A stretch of DNA of 64,000 bases from JBGSUZ01 sp043770095 (GTDB lineage Bacteria > Bacillota > Clostridia > Peptostreptococcales > Acidaminobacteraceae), in NCBI GenBank assembly GCA_043770095.1, contig JAYVIR010000120.1, positions 1-64,000 of the forward strand, in the 5' to 3' direction. The position numbers and the translations under genes were made by a program. This document shows, piece by piece, positions 17,551 through 26,533 of this stretch. Under the pieces are notes generated by a model. That model was not told the origin of the DNA. It saw only the letters and a program-made list of their open reading frames with translations, and did no database searches. Position 1 is the stretch's first letter, and the number at the start of each line of letters is the position of its first letter.

Positions 17551-18278
17551 TACTCTATCCAGCAATGGACTTTATAGAAGGAAAATGTGTGAGACTCTAC
17601 CAAGGCGAACTGGATCAACGTGAATATTTTGACCAATCGGCGCTCGTATGGGCAAAGTCCTCCGAAAAATCAGGCGCCAAACAGCTCCATATGATTGATT
17701 TAGATGGCGCTTTTACTGGCACCTCTCAAAATTTGAACTTACTGCGATTGGTTAAATCGGCTGTCACAATTCCCATTCAAATCGGTGGCGGCATTCGCAG
17801 CGCTGAGCAGGCACGCCTTTTAATAGAAGAAGGTTTTCAAGTCATTTTGGGCACTATGCTGCTGAGAAATTTAGAGTCGTGCGCGGCACTTGTCAAGCAA
17901 TACCCAGACAACCTTGTGGCTTCAGTGGATTGCAAAGACGGCATGGTCACGCTTGAAGGCTGGACAGAAATTTCTGCCGTGAGCGGTCTGACCTTTGTCA
18001 AAACCTTGGCTCAAATGGGTTTTAAAAGAATTGTCTATACCGATATTTCAAAAGACGGCACGCTAGATGGCCCTAATTATAATGACCTTGCAGCACTGCT
18101 CGCACTTCGCTCCAATCATAGGCTAAACTTCGAACTCGTTGCCTCTGGAGGCGTTGGTTCTTTGGAAGACTTAAATCGATTAAAAACTCTTGGTGTGGAC
18201 GCCGTTATTGTTGGAAGAGCTCTTTTAAATGGTGATATCACTCTAAAACAAGCACTGGAGGTCTGTGATGCTGACTAA
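17547..18278 (+). CDS. hisA: Phosphoribosylformimino-5-aminoimidazole carboxamide ribotide isomerase
   Basis: TIM-barrel isomerase, 243 residues, with half-barrel repeats typical of HisA/HisF: LYPAMDFIEGKCVRLYQG, QIGGGIRS, VYTDISKDGTLDGPN, VASGGVGS. The frame is open far upstream inside hisH, but homology begins at ATG 17547, which overlaps the hisH stop and follows ACGAGGTG. It overlaps hisF by about 11 nt. Confidence 0.95.
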   Translation: MILYPAMDFIEGKCVRLYQGELDQREYFDQSALVWAKSSEKSGAKQLHMIDLDGAFTGTSQNLNLLRLVKSAVTIPIQIGGGIRSAEQARLLIEEGFQVILGTMLLRNLESCAALVKQYPDNLVASVDCKDGMVTLEGWTEISAVSGLTFVKTLAQMGFKRIVYTDISKDGTLDGPNYNDLAALLALRSNHRLNFELVASGGVGSLEDLNRLKTLGVDAVIVGRALLNGDITLKQALEVCDAD

Positions 18279-19026
18279 ACGCATAATCCCATGCCTAGAC
18301 GTTTATAACGGACGAGTGGTCAAAGGGGTTCAATTTTCAAATGTTAAAGATTTGGCCGACCCCGTCGAGCTAGGTACTTACTACGCCAACGAAGGCGCCG
18401 ATGAACTGGTATTTTATGATATTGGCGCATGCAATGATGCCAGAGGCATTAACAGTGCGTTGGTTGAGGCAATCGCCTCTCACCTCTCCATACCGTTTAC
18501 CGTCGGCGGCGGCATCCGCACGCTTGAAGATTTCTATACAGTGCTCGGCGCTGGCGCTGACAAAGTTTCTATCAATTCTGCGGCAGTGCAAAACCCAGCG
18601 CTCATTACCGAAGGCGCAAAGCGATTTGGCAGCCAATGCGTCGTCGTGTCACTGGACATTAAGAAAGAAGCAGACGGCACATGGCGCATTTACACCCATG
18701 GTGGCAGGGTTAGAACGCTACTTGAAGCCTTAAGTTGGGCACGCGAAGTTGAGTGTCTCGGCGCTGGCGAACTGGTCATTAACGCCATTCACACAGACGG
18801 CATGAAGTTCGGTTTTGACTTGGAACTGACACGCTCAATTGCTGAACTGGTGAGCATTCCTGTCGTTGCCTCTGGTGGCGCTGGAAAGCCAAGCGATTTT
18901 TATGAAGTTCTCAGCCTTGGTAAAGCAGACGCCGCACTTGCCGCCTCAGTCTTTCATAAAAAAGAAATTCTCATTCCTTCTTTAAAACAACTATTAAAAC
19001 AACAGGGTCTTCCCATTCGCTTATGA
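18268..19026 (+). CDS. hisF: Imidazole glycerol phosphate synthase, cyclase subunit
   Basis: TIM-barrel cyclase, 252 residues, partner of HisH. Signatures: RIIPCLDVYNGRVVKG with the catalytic Asp, TVGGGIRTLEDF, GADKVSINSAAVQNP, and the second catalytic Asp in NAIHTDGMKFGFD. Two adjacent start codons exist (GTG 18265, ATG 18268); ATG has the better spacing from GGAGG at 18257. Cytoplasmic. Confidence 0.95.
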   Translation: MLTKRIIPCLDVYNGRVVKGVQFSNVKDLADPVELGTYYANEGADELVFYDIGACNDARGINSALVEAIASHLSIPFTVGGGIRTLEDFYTVLGAGADKVSINSAAVQNPALITEGAKRFGSQCVVVSLDIKKEADGTWRIYTHGGRVRTLLEALSWAREVECLGAGELVINAIHTDGMKFGFDLELTRSIAELVSIPVVASGGAGKPSDFYEVLSLGKADAALAASVFHKKEILIPSLKQLLKQQGLPIRL

Positions 19027-19062
19027 GCGTCTGCGTTTGATCCGTAAAAAGGAGCCCCAATA

Positions 19063-19407
19063 ATGGAAAATTTATTTGAGAAAACCACGCTGATCCCCTG
19101 CATTGTTCAATCTTCCCTATCTAATGAAGTTCTTATGCTCGCCTACATGAACGCCGAAGCGTTTAAACATACCATGGACACGCAAATTCTCACCTTTTAT
19201 TCTCGCTCTAGAGCCAAGCTTTGGATCAAAGGTGAAACCTCTGGCAATCGACTAAAATTAATATCGCTTAAATTAGATTGCGATGGTGACACCCTCCTCG
19301 CTAGCGTCATTCCTTCAGGCCCAGTCTGCCATACTGGAATGATAACCTGTTTTGACCGTGAAACCTTGCTTTACTTGGAACGACCACTCCGTCTGAGAGT
19401 ATTCTAA
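19063..19407 (+). CDS. hisI: Phosphoribosyl-AMP cyclohydrolase (probably the front half of a broken hisIE)
   Basis: 114 residues. Metal and substrate motifs: MLAYMNAEAF, FYSRSRAKLWIKGETSGN, LDCDGDTLL and VCHTG, the standard HisI fold ending near residue 95. It opens the adenine ring of phosphoribosyl-AMP. The final 12 residues (LERPLRLRVF region) do not look like a HisI end. In the next frame (-1 relative), the sequence from 19392 continues as a HisE domain, so this is probably a bifunctional hisIE gene split by a one-base loss around 19380-19392. Confidence 0.88.
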   Translation: MENLFEKTTLIPCIVQSSLSNEVLMLAYMNAEAFKHTMDTQILTFYSRSRAKLWIKGETSGNRLKLISLKLDCDGDTLLASVIPSGPVCHTGMITCFDRETLLYLERPLRLRVF

Positions 19408-19427
19408 GCCGCCTCTTCGAACGCATT

Positions 19428-19673
19428 TTGGACAGAAAAAAAGAACCCAAAGAAGGTTCTTATACGCAGTATTTGTTTGATCAAGGCATCGATAAAATTC
19501 TCAAGAAAATCGGCGAAGAGGCTAGTGAAGTGATTATTGCCGCTAAAAACCCTTCAAATGGAGCTATTTTAGAAGAATCTGCGGATCTGCTCTACCACTT
19601 GTGGGTGCTACTGGCTGAGCGTGAGCTTACGCCAAAAGACCTCTATCAAGTACTGGAAAAACGTCATCAATAA
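19428..19673 (+). CDS. hisE: Phosphoribosyl-ATP pyrophosphatase (back half of a likely hisIE frameshift)
   Basis: HisE domain with KEGSYTQYLFDQG, KKIGEEASEVIIAAKN and ESADLLYHLWVLL, the MazG-like Mg-binding helices that remove pyrophosphate from phosphoribosyl-ATP. The first usable start is a TTG (19428) with no ribosome binding site, and coding homology continues upstream in the same frame to about 19392 (ESILSRLFERILD), within the end of hisI. This argues against an independent gene. Either a frameshift mutation, a sequence error, or translation by slippage; no classical slippery heptamer is visible. Confidence 0.85.
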   Translation: MDRKKEPKEGSYTQYLFDQGIDKILKKIGEEASEVIIAAKNPSNGAILEESADLLYHLWVLLAERELTPKDLYQVLEKRHQ

Positions 19674-19762
19674 CCGTTCAAATAAATTTATCCATCATTT
19701 TATGGACAGCTACAACCTCAAGTGTTAGAGTATAGATTATACTAAGAAGCGAGGTTTATATT

Positions 19763-20806
19763 ATGAAATATCTCAAGTACCTATTTGTCTTTATCCCAAT
19801 CTCTTTTTTACTCGAATTTATGCACATGGCGCCGCTTTGGATTTTTATCACCGCTTGCCTATCCATTATTCCGCTTGCAGGGCTTATGGGTGAAGCGACT
19901 GAAGAAATTGCCATTTACAGCGGTCCAAAAGTGGGCGGACTACTCAATGCCACTTTTGGAAATGCCACCGAACTTATTATTTCCATTTTCGCCTTAAAGG
20001 CAGGTTTGTTTGAAGTCGTCAAAGCATCACTCGCCGGGGCCGTCATTGGCAATATTCTATTGGTGATGGGTGCCAGCATGTTGGTTGGCGGCGCTAAATT
20101 TAAGATTCAAACATTCAATAAAAAAGCGGTTGGCATTTCATCAAGCATGCTTTTATTTGCAGTAATAGGCCTAAGCATCCCCGCTATTTTTACCCATACC
20201 GTCAGGCCGGACCTTCTCAATACACAATATGAAGGCTTGAGCATTGCTGTAGCTGTTATCATGTTTGCGATTTACATTCTGAGTATTTTCTTCTCTTTCT
20301 TTACACACAAAGATGTTTTTGGAACGGATCACGAAGAAGTCAGTGAAGGTAAATGGAGCTTCAATAAAGCCATTGGAGTTTTAGTGCTTTCAACCGTCTT
20401 CATCGCAGTTGAAAGTGAATTCCTTGTGGGTTCGATTGAATCTGTTACCGAGACATTTGGATTAAGCCAACTCTTCGTCGGTATCATCATCATTGCCATT
20501 ATTGGTAATGCCGCAGAACACAGTACTGCCATTATCATGGCCGCTAAAAACAAAATGGACATTGCCGTTGAAATTTCTATTGGCTCAAGTCTGCAAATCA
20601 TCTTATTTGTCCTACCAGTTCTTGTTTTCATCAGCTTATTCTTCACGCCGATGAGCATCGTGTTCAACGACTTTGAATTATTTGCCATGTTCTTTGCCGC
20701 CATTATTGCCAATCAAGTGGCAAGCGACGGTGAATCCAACTGGCTTGAAGGGGTTCAGCTGATTGCGGTCTACGTGATTATTGCCATATCCTTCTTCTTT
20801 ATCTAA
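19763..20806 (+). CDS. Ca2+/H+ antiporter of the CaCA (CAX) family
   Basis: 347 residues, almost wholly hydrophobic with about eleven membrane segments. The two inverted alpha repeats of cation/Ca2+ exchangers are visible: GGLLNATFGNATELIISI near residue 58 and GNAAEHSTAI near 250, each with the ion-binding Glu. This CAX type exports Ca2+ in exchange for protons. Single gene with its own RBS (GCGAGG); its last bases converge on the dioxygenase gene. Confidence 0.92.
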   Translation: MKYLKYLFVFIPISFLLEFMHMAPLWIFITACLSIIPLAGLMGEATEEIAIYSGPKVGGLLNATFGNATELIISIFALKAGLFEVVKASLAGAVIGNILLVMGASMLVGGAKFKIQTFNKKAVGISSSMLLFAVIGLSIPAIFTHTVRPDLLNTQYEGLSIAVAVIMFAIYILSIFFSFFTHKDVFGTDHEEVSEGKWSFNKAIGVLVLSTVFIAVESEFLVGSIESVTETFGLSQLFVGIIIIAIIGNAAEHSTAIIMAAKNKMDIAVEISIGSSLQIILFVLPVLVFISLFFTPMSIVFNDFELFAMFFAAIIANQVASDGESNWLEGVQLIAVYVIIAISFFFI

Positions 20807-20828
20807 ACTTGGTCGTCACCCACTTTAT

Positions 20829-21617
20829 TTAAACTTGGGCATAGTCCCCGATCACATAACTGGTCATTGACATACTGCCCATCTCACAGCTTCTGTTAAA
20901 AACTTCTACCTTTTCACCGGCTTCTGCCGCACCGAGAATGTAGATTAAGGGCGCAAAATGTTCGAGGGTTTGGAATGCCTTATGGTAGTTCAAGCCCTCT
21001 TTTTCATAGTGAATGACCTGTTCATATTGACTTTCAATAATGCTATTATAAATATAGGTATCAAAGGCGTCTGCCCAATCGTGCCCAGTGCTCATCTTAA
21101 AGTCGATGTATTTGAAGCTATGCACCACATTGCCGCTTCCGACAATCAAAATACCTTCTTCCTTTAAAGGTTTCAGCAGTGCGCCCAGTTCAAAACACGC
21201 TTCCATGCTCAGAGACTGATCAATGCTGAGTTGAACAATCGGCACATCCGCATCTGGGTACATGGCTCTAAGGACAGACCAAGTGCCGTGATCTATGCCC
21301 CAACTGTTGTCTACAGTCGCTTTGCCTTTAAGCAACTGTTCAAGGCGACTGGTCAAGGTTAAATCGCCTTTAACGGGGTATTTAACTTCATACAGCTCTT
21401 TTGGAAATCCATAGAAATCGTAGATCAATTGAGGGTTTTCATCGGATTGAAAATGCGTGCCTTTGGTGTACCAATGCGCTGAAATGGCTAAGATTGCCTT
21501 TGGTTTGGGAAGTTTCTTTCCTAAGGCGCTCCAAGCTTCGCTGAACTTGTTACTTTCGATAGCGTTCATCGGCGAACCGTGACCTGCAAATACGACTGGC
21601 ATTCTTGAGTTTGTCAT
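20829..21617 (-). CDS. LigB-type extradiol dioxygenase (YgiD/DODA family)
   Basis: 262 residues related to class III extradiol ring-cleavage dioxygenases such as YgiD/4,5-DOPA dioxygenase. Likely metal ligands: His in VFAGHGSPM, His in ISAHWYTKGTH, His in GIDHGTWSV, and a later GSGNVVHS. The substrate in this anaerobe-like background is unclear, and oxygen use is uncertain. ATG 21617 follows GGGAGGAAA and is preferred over the ATG at 21632, which precedes that ribosome binding site. Confidence 0.86.
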   Translation of the reverse strand: MTNSRMPVVFAGHGSPMNAIESNKFSEAWSALGKKLPKPKAILAISAHWYTKGTHFQSDENPQLIYDFYGFPKELYEVKYPVKGDLTLTSRLEQLLKGKATVDNSWGIDHGTWSVLRAMYPDADVPIVQLSIDQSLSMEACFELGALLKPLKEEGILIVGSGNVVHSFKYIDFKMSTGHDWADAFDTYIYNSIIESQYEQVIHYEKEGLNYHKAFQTLEHFAPLIYILGAAEAGEKVEVFNRSCEMGSMSMTSYVIGDYAQV

Positions 21618-21730
21618 TTGATTTCCTCCCATTATTGAAATTATTTAAGTTTCACTGCAATCATACTATGATTATAAACCATAATCCGTCGAAGAACCGC
21701 TCAATTGTTTAAACAGAAAGGGGTACTCAG

Positions 21731-22648
21731 ATGAATAAATCACTACTATTGGCCTCACTCGCTCTGTCCGTTCTCGTTGCGCTTACAGGTTGCGCCTCAA
21801 CACCAAAAGAACAAAGCCTTAACATTGGCTCAATGCCGACTCAGACGGCTTCCATCTATGCTGTAGGGATTGAAAAAGGCATATTTAAAAAGCACAATTT
21901 AAACGTCAATTTGACTATTTTTTCTTCTGCCATTGAGCGGGACGCAGCAGCTACCGCAGGTACTCTTGATGGTTTTCTCACCGACATTATGGGCGTCGTC
22001 AATTTAAATGAGAATAATTATCCTTATAAAATAACATCCTCTGAATATGAGAATTTTTGCGTCCTTGCAGGCAAAATGCAGGCCGCTAAAACAACCGACC
22101 AACTTACAGGTTTCAAAGTGGGTGTTGCAAACAACACGGTTACTGAATACATGGCAGATACTTTATTAAAAGGCATTAACGTCGAAAAAATAAATCTCCT
22201 TAAAGTGCCTGAACGCTTTGCCGCCCTTATGTCAGGTGACATTCAAATAGGTGTTTTCCCAGAGCCTTTTGTCTCTATGATCAAAGCCAAAGGCGGTTAT
22301 GTAATCGTTTCTGGCGCTGAAAACAACCTTCAGCCCGTCGTCTTTGTTTTTTCTGAGAAAGCCTTAAAAGAAAAAACGCAAATTAAAAACTTTTACAGTG
22401 CTTACAACGAAATAACAGCCTATATGAAAGATACCCCCTACGGCGATTATAAAGACGTTTTGCTCAAATATAAATTAATCAGCCCTGAATTGGTGGATCA
22501 AATCAAATTGCCGCTTGAACAATACGGTGACGCTAAAATGGTTTCCAAACAGGACGTTGAGAATGTTCTTTCATGGATGAACGAAAAGAAAATGATAAAA
22601 AACACCTATCCCTTTGAATCGCTTATCGATCAAGGAGCCCTGAACTAA
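21731..22648 (+). CDS. ABC transporter substrate-binding lipoprotein (NMT1/SsuA-like)
   Basis: 305 residues with a lipoprotein signal ending in LTGCAS. The body (LNIGSMPTQTASIYAVGIEKGIF, then AATAGTLDGFLTD and GDIQIGVFPEPF) matches NMT1/ThiY/SsuA-type binding proteins of the NitT/TauT transporter family, which bind sulfonates, pyrimidines, nitrate or similar. No TPP or FMN riboswitch is seen upstream, so the ligand cannot be assigned. It overlaps the ATP-binding gene by one base. Confidence 0.9.
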   Translation: MNKSLLLASLALSVLVALTGCASTPKEQSLNIGSMPTQTASIYAVGIEKGIFKKHNLNVNLTIFSSAIERDAAATAGTLDGFLTDIMGVVNLNENNYPYKITSSEYENFCVLAGKMQAAKTTDQLTGFKVGVANNTVTEYMADTLLKGINVEKINLLKVPERFAALMSGDIQIGVFPEPFVSMIKAKGGYVIVSGAENNLQPVVFVFSEKALKEKTQIKNFYSAYNEITAYMKDTPYGDYKDVLLKYKLISPELVDQIKLPLEQYGDAKMVSKQDVENVLSWMNEKKMIKNTYPFESLIDQGALN

Positions 22649-23355
22649 TGATTGAATCTAGAGACTTAAGCGTTTATTTTGGGACTTACCACGCTTTAAA
22701 AAACATTAATATTAACATCCCTTCTGGAAGCACCTGCGCCATTATTGGACGTTCAGGTTCTGGAAAAACGACGCTTCTTCACGCCATGGCGGGTCTTAAA
22801 AAACCTGACCAAGGTGCGGTTTATATTGGCGGCAATCAGATTACCGCTGTTAGAAAAGGGACTTCTGTCGTCCTTCAAGGGGCAAGCCTTTTTCCATGGA
22901 AAACGGTGCGCCAAAACTTAATGCTCGCACTTGACTTATCCGTCATTGACCCTGAAAAACGCATTCAAAAGGTTTTAGAAGAACTTGAAATTCTAAAGCA
23001 CATTGACAAATTTCCATATGAACTCAGTGAAGGTGAACGCCAACGCGTTGCCATCGCAAGAGCCATAGTCTGCGAGCCCGATGTTTTGATTATGGATGAG
23101 CCAACCGCTTCTTTAGATGCCATCACCAAAGAGGTCATTCAAGAACAGATTCTTAAACTTCACAAAACCCATGGCATGGCTTTAATTCTCGTCACGCACG
23201 ATATTGAAGAGGCCGTCTTTCTCGGACGCCAAATTTTCATTATAAAAGAAGGTCAAATTACCAACACCATCGACAACACACTTTTCGGCAGTTTTGAACT
23301 CAAAAAACAGCTGCCTTTTTATGAGCGCTGCATTGCGTTAAGAGAGGTGCTTTAA
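22648..23355 (+). CDS. ABC transporter ATP-binding protein (NitT/TauT family)
   Basis: 235 residues with Walker A GRSGSGKTT, Q-loop in VLQGASLFPW, signature LSEGERQRVAIARA (the usual GGQ is replaced by EGE), Walker B VLIMDEPTASLD and the switch His in LVTHDIEEA. It powers import with the adjacent permease and binding protein; the three genes are tightly packed and form one operon. Confidence 0.93.
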   Translation: MIESRDLSVYFGTYHALKNININIPSGSTCAIIGRSGSGKTTLLHAMAGLKKPDQGAVYIGGNQITAVRKGTSVVLQGASLFPWKTVRQNLMLALDLSVIDPEKRIQKVLEELEILKHIDKFPYELSEGERQRVAIARAIVCEPDVLIMDEPTASLDAITKEVIQEQILKLHKTHGMALILVTHDIEEAVFLGRQIFIIKEGQITNTIDNTLFGSFELKKQLPFYERCIALREVL

Positions 23356-23358
23356 GCC

Positions 23359-24102
23359 ATGAAACCTCAAAAATTGCTTTCTCAAGTCTACGGCTTTGGC
23401 GTCGTTCTAATACTTTGGCAGGTGCTTCACCTGTTTAGCCGCTCAGAAGCCGTACCGTCTCCGGTTGCCACTTTGATGAACTGTTTTCACCTACTAGGCA
23501 GCTCAGAGATTTGGATTCATATGGGCTTTAGTCTTGGGCGTCTACTCCTTGCGATGGGATTCTCGTTACTGATTGGCATTTCTGTCGGTCTTTTTATGGG
23601 CATGAACCCTTTGGCTGACCAACTGCTTGCACCTGTTCTCTATATTTTATTCCCTATTCCAAAAGTGGCGCTATTGCCCGTTTTATTCATCTTTTTGGGT
23701 CTAGGAGAAATGACTAAAATCACTTTGATTCTGCTGATTGTGGTCTTCCAAATCACAATCATGGTTCGCGATACCATCAAGACCATTCCCCACAGCATTC
23801 TATTATCGGCACAAGCTATGGGCTTAGAAGGGTTTACACTCTACCGTGAGGTGATTTTGCCGTGTATTTTTAAAACGGTTCTTTCTAGCACCCGAATCAG
23901 CATCGGCACAGGGATTGCGGTCTTATTCTTTGCCGAGAATTATGCCACGGCTTATGGGCTTGGCTTCTTTATTATGAACAGTTGGTCAATGATTGATTAC
24001 TTAAATTTATACAGCGGGATTGTATTTTTAAGCCTTATGGGCGCACTGCTCTTTTCGCTGATTGACCAGTTGGAACAGCGTTATTGTCAGTGGCATTATT
24101 AA
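23359..24102 (+). CDS. ABC transporter permease (NitT/TauT family)
   Basis: 247 residues, six membrane segments, and the BPD_transp_1 EAA loop in AQAMGLEGFTLYREVILPCIF, which contacts the ATPase. Three bases separate it from the ATP-binding gene. It follows the TauC/SsuC pattern. A palindromic terminator follows immediately. Confidence 0.92.
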   Translation: MKPQKLLSQVYGFGVVLILWQVLHLFSRSEAVPSPVATLMNCFHLLGSSEIWIHMGFSLGRLLLAMGFSLLIGISVGLFMGMNPLADQLLAPVLYILFPIPKVALLPVLFIFLGLGEMTKITLILLIVVFQITIMVRDTIKTIPHSILLSAQAMGLEGFTLYREVILPCIFKTVLSSTRISIGTGIAVLFFAENYATAYGLGFFIMNSWSMIDYLNLYSGIVFLSLMGALLFSLIDQLEQRYCQWHY

Positions 24103-24103
24103 A

Positions 24104-24141
24104 AAGGTCGATTAACAATAAACACATTGTTAATCGACCTT
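24104..24141. terminator. Bidirectional terminator after the ABC operon
   Basis: Perfect 16-bp stem (24104-24119 with 24126-24141), loop AAACAC, T-rich on the right and A-rich on the left. It serves the ABC operon and the converging HD-domain gene. Confidence 0.85.
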
Positions 24142-24153
24142 ATATTTTTTTAC

Positions 24154-24720
24154 CTACAACCCAATTTCCTCAGACACTTCACGCAGGGCTAAAATGGTAT
24201 GGTGAATCACATCGTCTAATTCCCACCCAAGCATGGCAACGCCTTCTTCTATCGTATCTCTAGAAACGCCCGCTGCGAAATTTAATGTTTTGAATTTCTT
24301 CTTGACGGATTTTGGCTCTAAGTCCATAACGCTCTTAGACGGTCTCATAATGGCGCAAGCGTGAATCAGGCCGCAGAGTTCATCTGTCGCATAAAGCACC
24401 TTCTCCATGACATGCTCAGGCTTCACGTCCACCGTGTGTTTATAACCGTGGCTGACAATAGAACGAATGATGGCTTCATCGACTTGACGCTCTCTTAAAA
24501 TTTCGGATACTTTAATGCAGTGCTGGTCAGGATACATATCATAGTCAAGATCGTGCAGCAGTCCCACAAGAGCCCATTTTTCTGCATCTTCTTCTTTCAA
24601 ATAATGTGCATAGTAGCGCATGACGCCTTCGACAGCTTGTGCGTGTTTTAGCAAATATTCCGTTTTGGTGTACTCATTTAGTAGCGCCCAAGCTTCTTCT
24701 CTTGTAGGTCTGATTGACAT
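24154..24720 (-). CDS. HD-domain hydrolase
   Basis: 188 residues with an HD-fold metal site: His in YLLKHAQAVE, LLHDLDYD near residue 55, then His in VSHGYKH. HDIG-type proteins of this size are usually phosphohydrolases on nucleotides, but the substrate cannot be told. No membrane segment. RBS AGGGA precedes the ATG; transcribed alone, 60 bp downstream of the chemotaxis receptor gene. Confidence 0.85.
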   Translation of the reverse strand: MSIRPTREEAWALLNEYTKTEYLLKHAQAVEGVMRYYAHYLKEEDAEKWALVGLLHDLDYDMYPDQHCIKVSEILRERQVDEAIIRSIVSHGYKHTVDVKPEHVMEKVLYATDELCGLIHACAIMRPSKSVMDLEPKSVKKKFKTLNFAAGVSRDTIEEGVAMLGWELDDVIHHTILALREVSEEIGL

Positions 24721-24781
24721 ATGAATCCCTTCCCTTCATAATTTTATCGTTTTTAAAAAACATTCTTTAATTTTCTAATGC

Positions 24782-26428
24782 TTAATATTTAAACTTGCTC
24801 ACCACAGTGTTCAAATTATCAGCCAAAGTGTTCATCGCATTGATGTTGGCAGAAACTTCTTGGAAGGAAGCCATTTGCTCTTCAACAGCCGAAGCCACGT
24901 CCTGCGTGTTGCTCGAATTGCTAATTGACACAGCCTTCATACTTTCTGCCGAATTATTAATGACATCGAATGAACCCTGAACGGCTTGAACAATGCTCAT
25001 AATCACTTTAGATTCTTCTAACGACACGTGGGATCTGTCTAAAATTTGTTTGAGTTGAAGCGCTAAATCACCCATAGACGTTTCTTGAAGGTAAATTTTT
25101 TCAACCAAAACGTCCATTGTATCTTTGACGCCAACCGTTCTTGTGCCTATCGTTTGTGCCAATTCACTAATTTGTTTTGCAGACGCCGCTGACTCCTCAG
25201 CCAATTTTCTAATTTCTTCTGCCACAACTGAGAAACCACGTCCATGTTCACCCGCTCTTGCCGCTTCAATAGACGCATTCAATGCCAACAAATTGGTCTG
25301 ACTAGAAATGCCCTGAATAAAGTCAACCATCGATTTAATGCTCTCAGAAGTGTCATTGAGCTCTTTAACCACGAGTGATGCCTCTTCAATGTCTTTAATA
25401 AACGCTTTCAGTTCGAGCGCTTGCTTAGAAACCTGAGTATCACCACTGCGAGCTGCTTTTTCTGTATCCGTTGAATGGCCTAAAGTCATTTCAGTTTTAG
25501 CCGTTACTTGTGACATCTCACCTGATAATTGCACGACCAATTGTCCCAAATCCATTAAGCGATGATTTTGATCGATCGATCCTTCCGAAACCTCTTGAGC
25601 AGAATAAGCGATGACTTCTGTCGCTTTTGTCAATTCTTCTGTCGTGTTAGAAACAGAATCCAATTCATGCGCAATGGTTTCAGAGACATGTGCAATATCT
25701 TTTACAATTGCTTGTATGTCTGAAATAAATTGATTGAATAAATTCGTTAATTCGCCGAGTTCGTCATTGCTTTTAACCTGAATACGTTTGGTTAAATCAC
25801 CATCGCCTTCAGCCAACGACTTCAGGTCTTTGATCATCACATTTATAGGATTCACAATACCTCTGTTAATGACAATGAGTGCGCCAAGTCCAAAGATCAA
25901 AGCAACCACCATTAATCCACCATTTATAAGTCTTGCGCGGTCTACTTTTCCCTTAGAAAACTCAGAATATCCAGTTACCAGTTCGTCTAAAGAAACAACA
26001 TAGGCATCTACGGAAGTCGTAATGACTTCAAGAGATTTAGGATCTTTACTACCTAAAACAGCTTCATAAGCTGGTTTAAGCACTTCATTCCACTCTTTTT
26101 TTACTTCTGAAATTTTTGTAAGTGTCTCAGCGTGCGTTGGTTTAGACAAACCCTTTTCAGCATCGCCTTCTTCAACTGATTTTAGGATCCCTTCAAAAAG
26201 AGTCATCCGTTCCTTTAAATTCGTTGTCGACTGGGTATCTCCTTGATGAACAACCAAACTAGCCAGCTGAGCCATTTTAAAACTATTGGCTCTGAGTCTG
26301 CCCGATGTGTTAATAAAATTGGAATCGGATTCAAGCGCTGTATACGTTAAGAAATTCATGCCTACTGTGCTGATGATAAAAATAATGAGTATTGAAAACG
26401 ATATTCCGAGTTTGTACTTGATTTTCAT
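24782..26428 (-). CDS. Methyl-accepting chemotaxis protein
   Basis: 548 residues: N-terminal membrane helix, an extracytoplasmic all-helical sensor of about 150 residues with the PilJ-like GRLRANSFKMAQLA motif, second membrane helix near 190, HAMP domain, then the long cytoplasmic signalling coil with the conserved hairpin tip (NLLALNASIEAARAGEHGRG, VVAEEIRKLAEESA). It relays ligand signals to CheA. ATG 26428 follows AGGAGGCAG, so the first in-frame start at 26452 is rejected. No che genes are adjacent. Confidence 0.94.
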   Translation of the reverse strand: MKIKYKLGISFSILIIFIISTVGMNFLTYTALESDSNFINTSGRLRANSFKMAQLASLVVHQGDTQSTTNLKERMTLFEGILKSVEEGDAEKGLSKPTHAETLTKISEVKKEWNEVLKPAYEAVLGSKDPKSLEVITTSVDAYVVSLDELVTGYSEFSKGKVDRARLINGGLMVVALIFGLGALIVINRGIVNPINVMIKDLKSLAEGDGDLTKRIQVKSNDELGELTNLFNQFISDIQAIVKDIAHVSETIAHELDSVSNTTEELTKATEVIAYSAQEVSEGSIDQNHRLMDLGQLVVQLSGEMSQVTAKTEMTLGHSTDTEKAARSGDTQVSKQALELKAFIKDIEEASLVVKELNDTSESIKSMVDFIQGISSQTNLLALNASIEAARAGEHGRGFSVVAEEIRKLAEESAASAKQISELAQTIGTRTVGVKDTMDVLVEKIYLQETSMGDLALQLKQILDRSHVSLEESKVIMSIVQAVQGSFDVINNSAESMKAVSISNSSNTQDVASAVEEQMASFQEVSANINAMNTLADNLNTVVSKFKY

Positions 26429-26533
26429 AGTCTGCCTCCTGTTGCTTAACAAATAAACGATTACATATCTATAATCATTATAACCTTTTTCTTCAGTTTT
26501 GCTACTTTAACGTTATTCATATTATCTTTCATA

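Noticed and set aside
19359..19428. Programmed -1 frameshift between hisI and hisE
   Set aside because: No slippery heptamer in the right frame and no strong downstream hairpin; a mutation or sequence error is simpler.
20329..20712. 127-codon minus-strand ORF inside the Ca2+/H+ antiporter
   Set aside because: Antisense shadow of a membrane protein; apparent hydrophobicity reflects the opposite strand.
21640..21730. TPP or FMN riboswitch ahead of the NitT/TauT-like ABC operon
   Set aside because: The spacer is under 115 bp and shows no conserved thi-box or RFN motifs, so ligand assignment to thiamine precursors or riboflavin was dropped.
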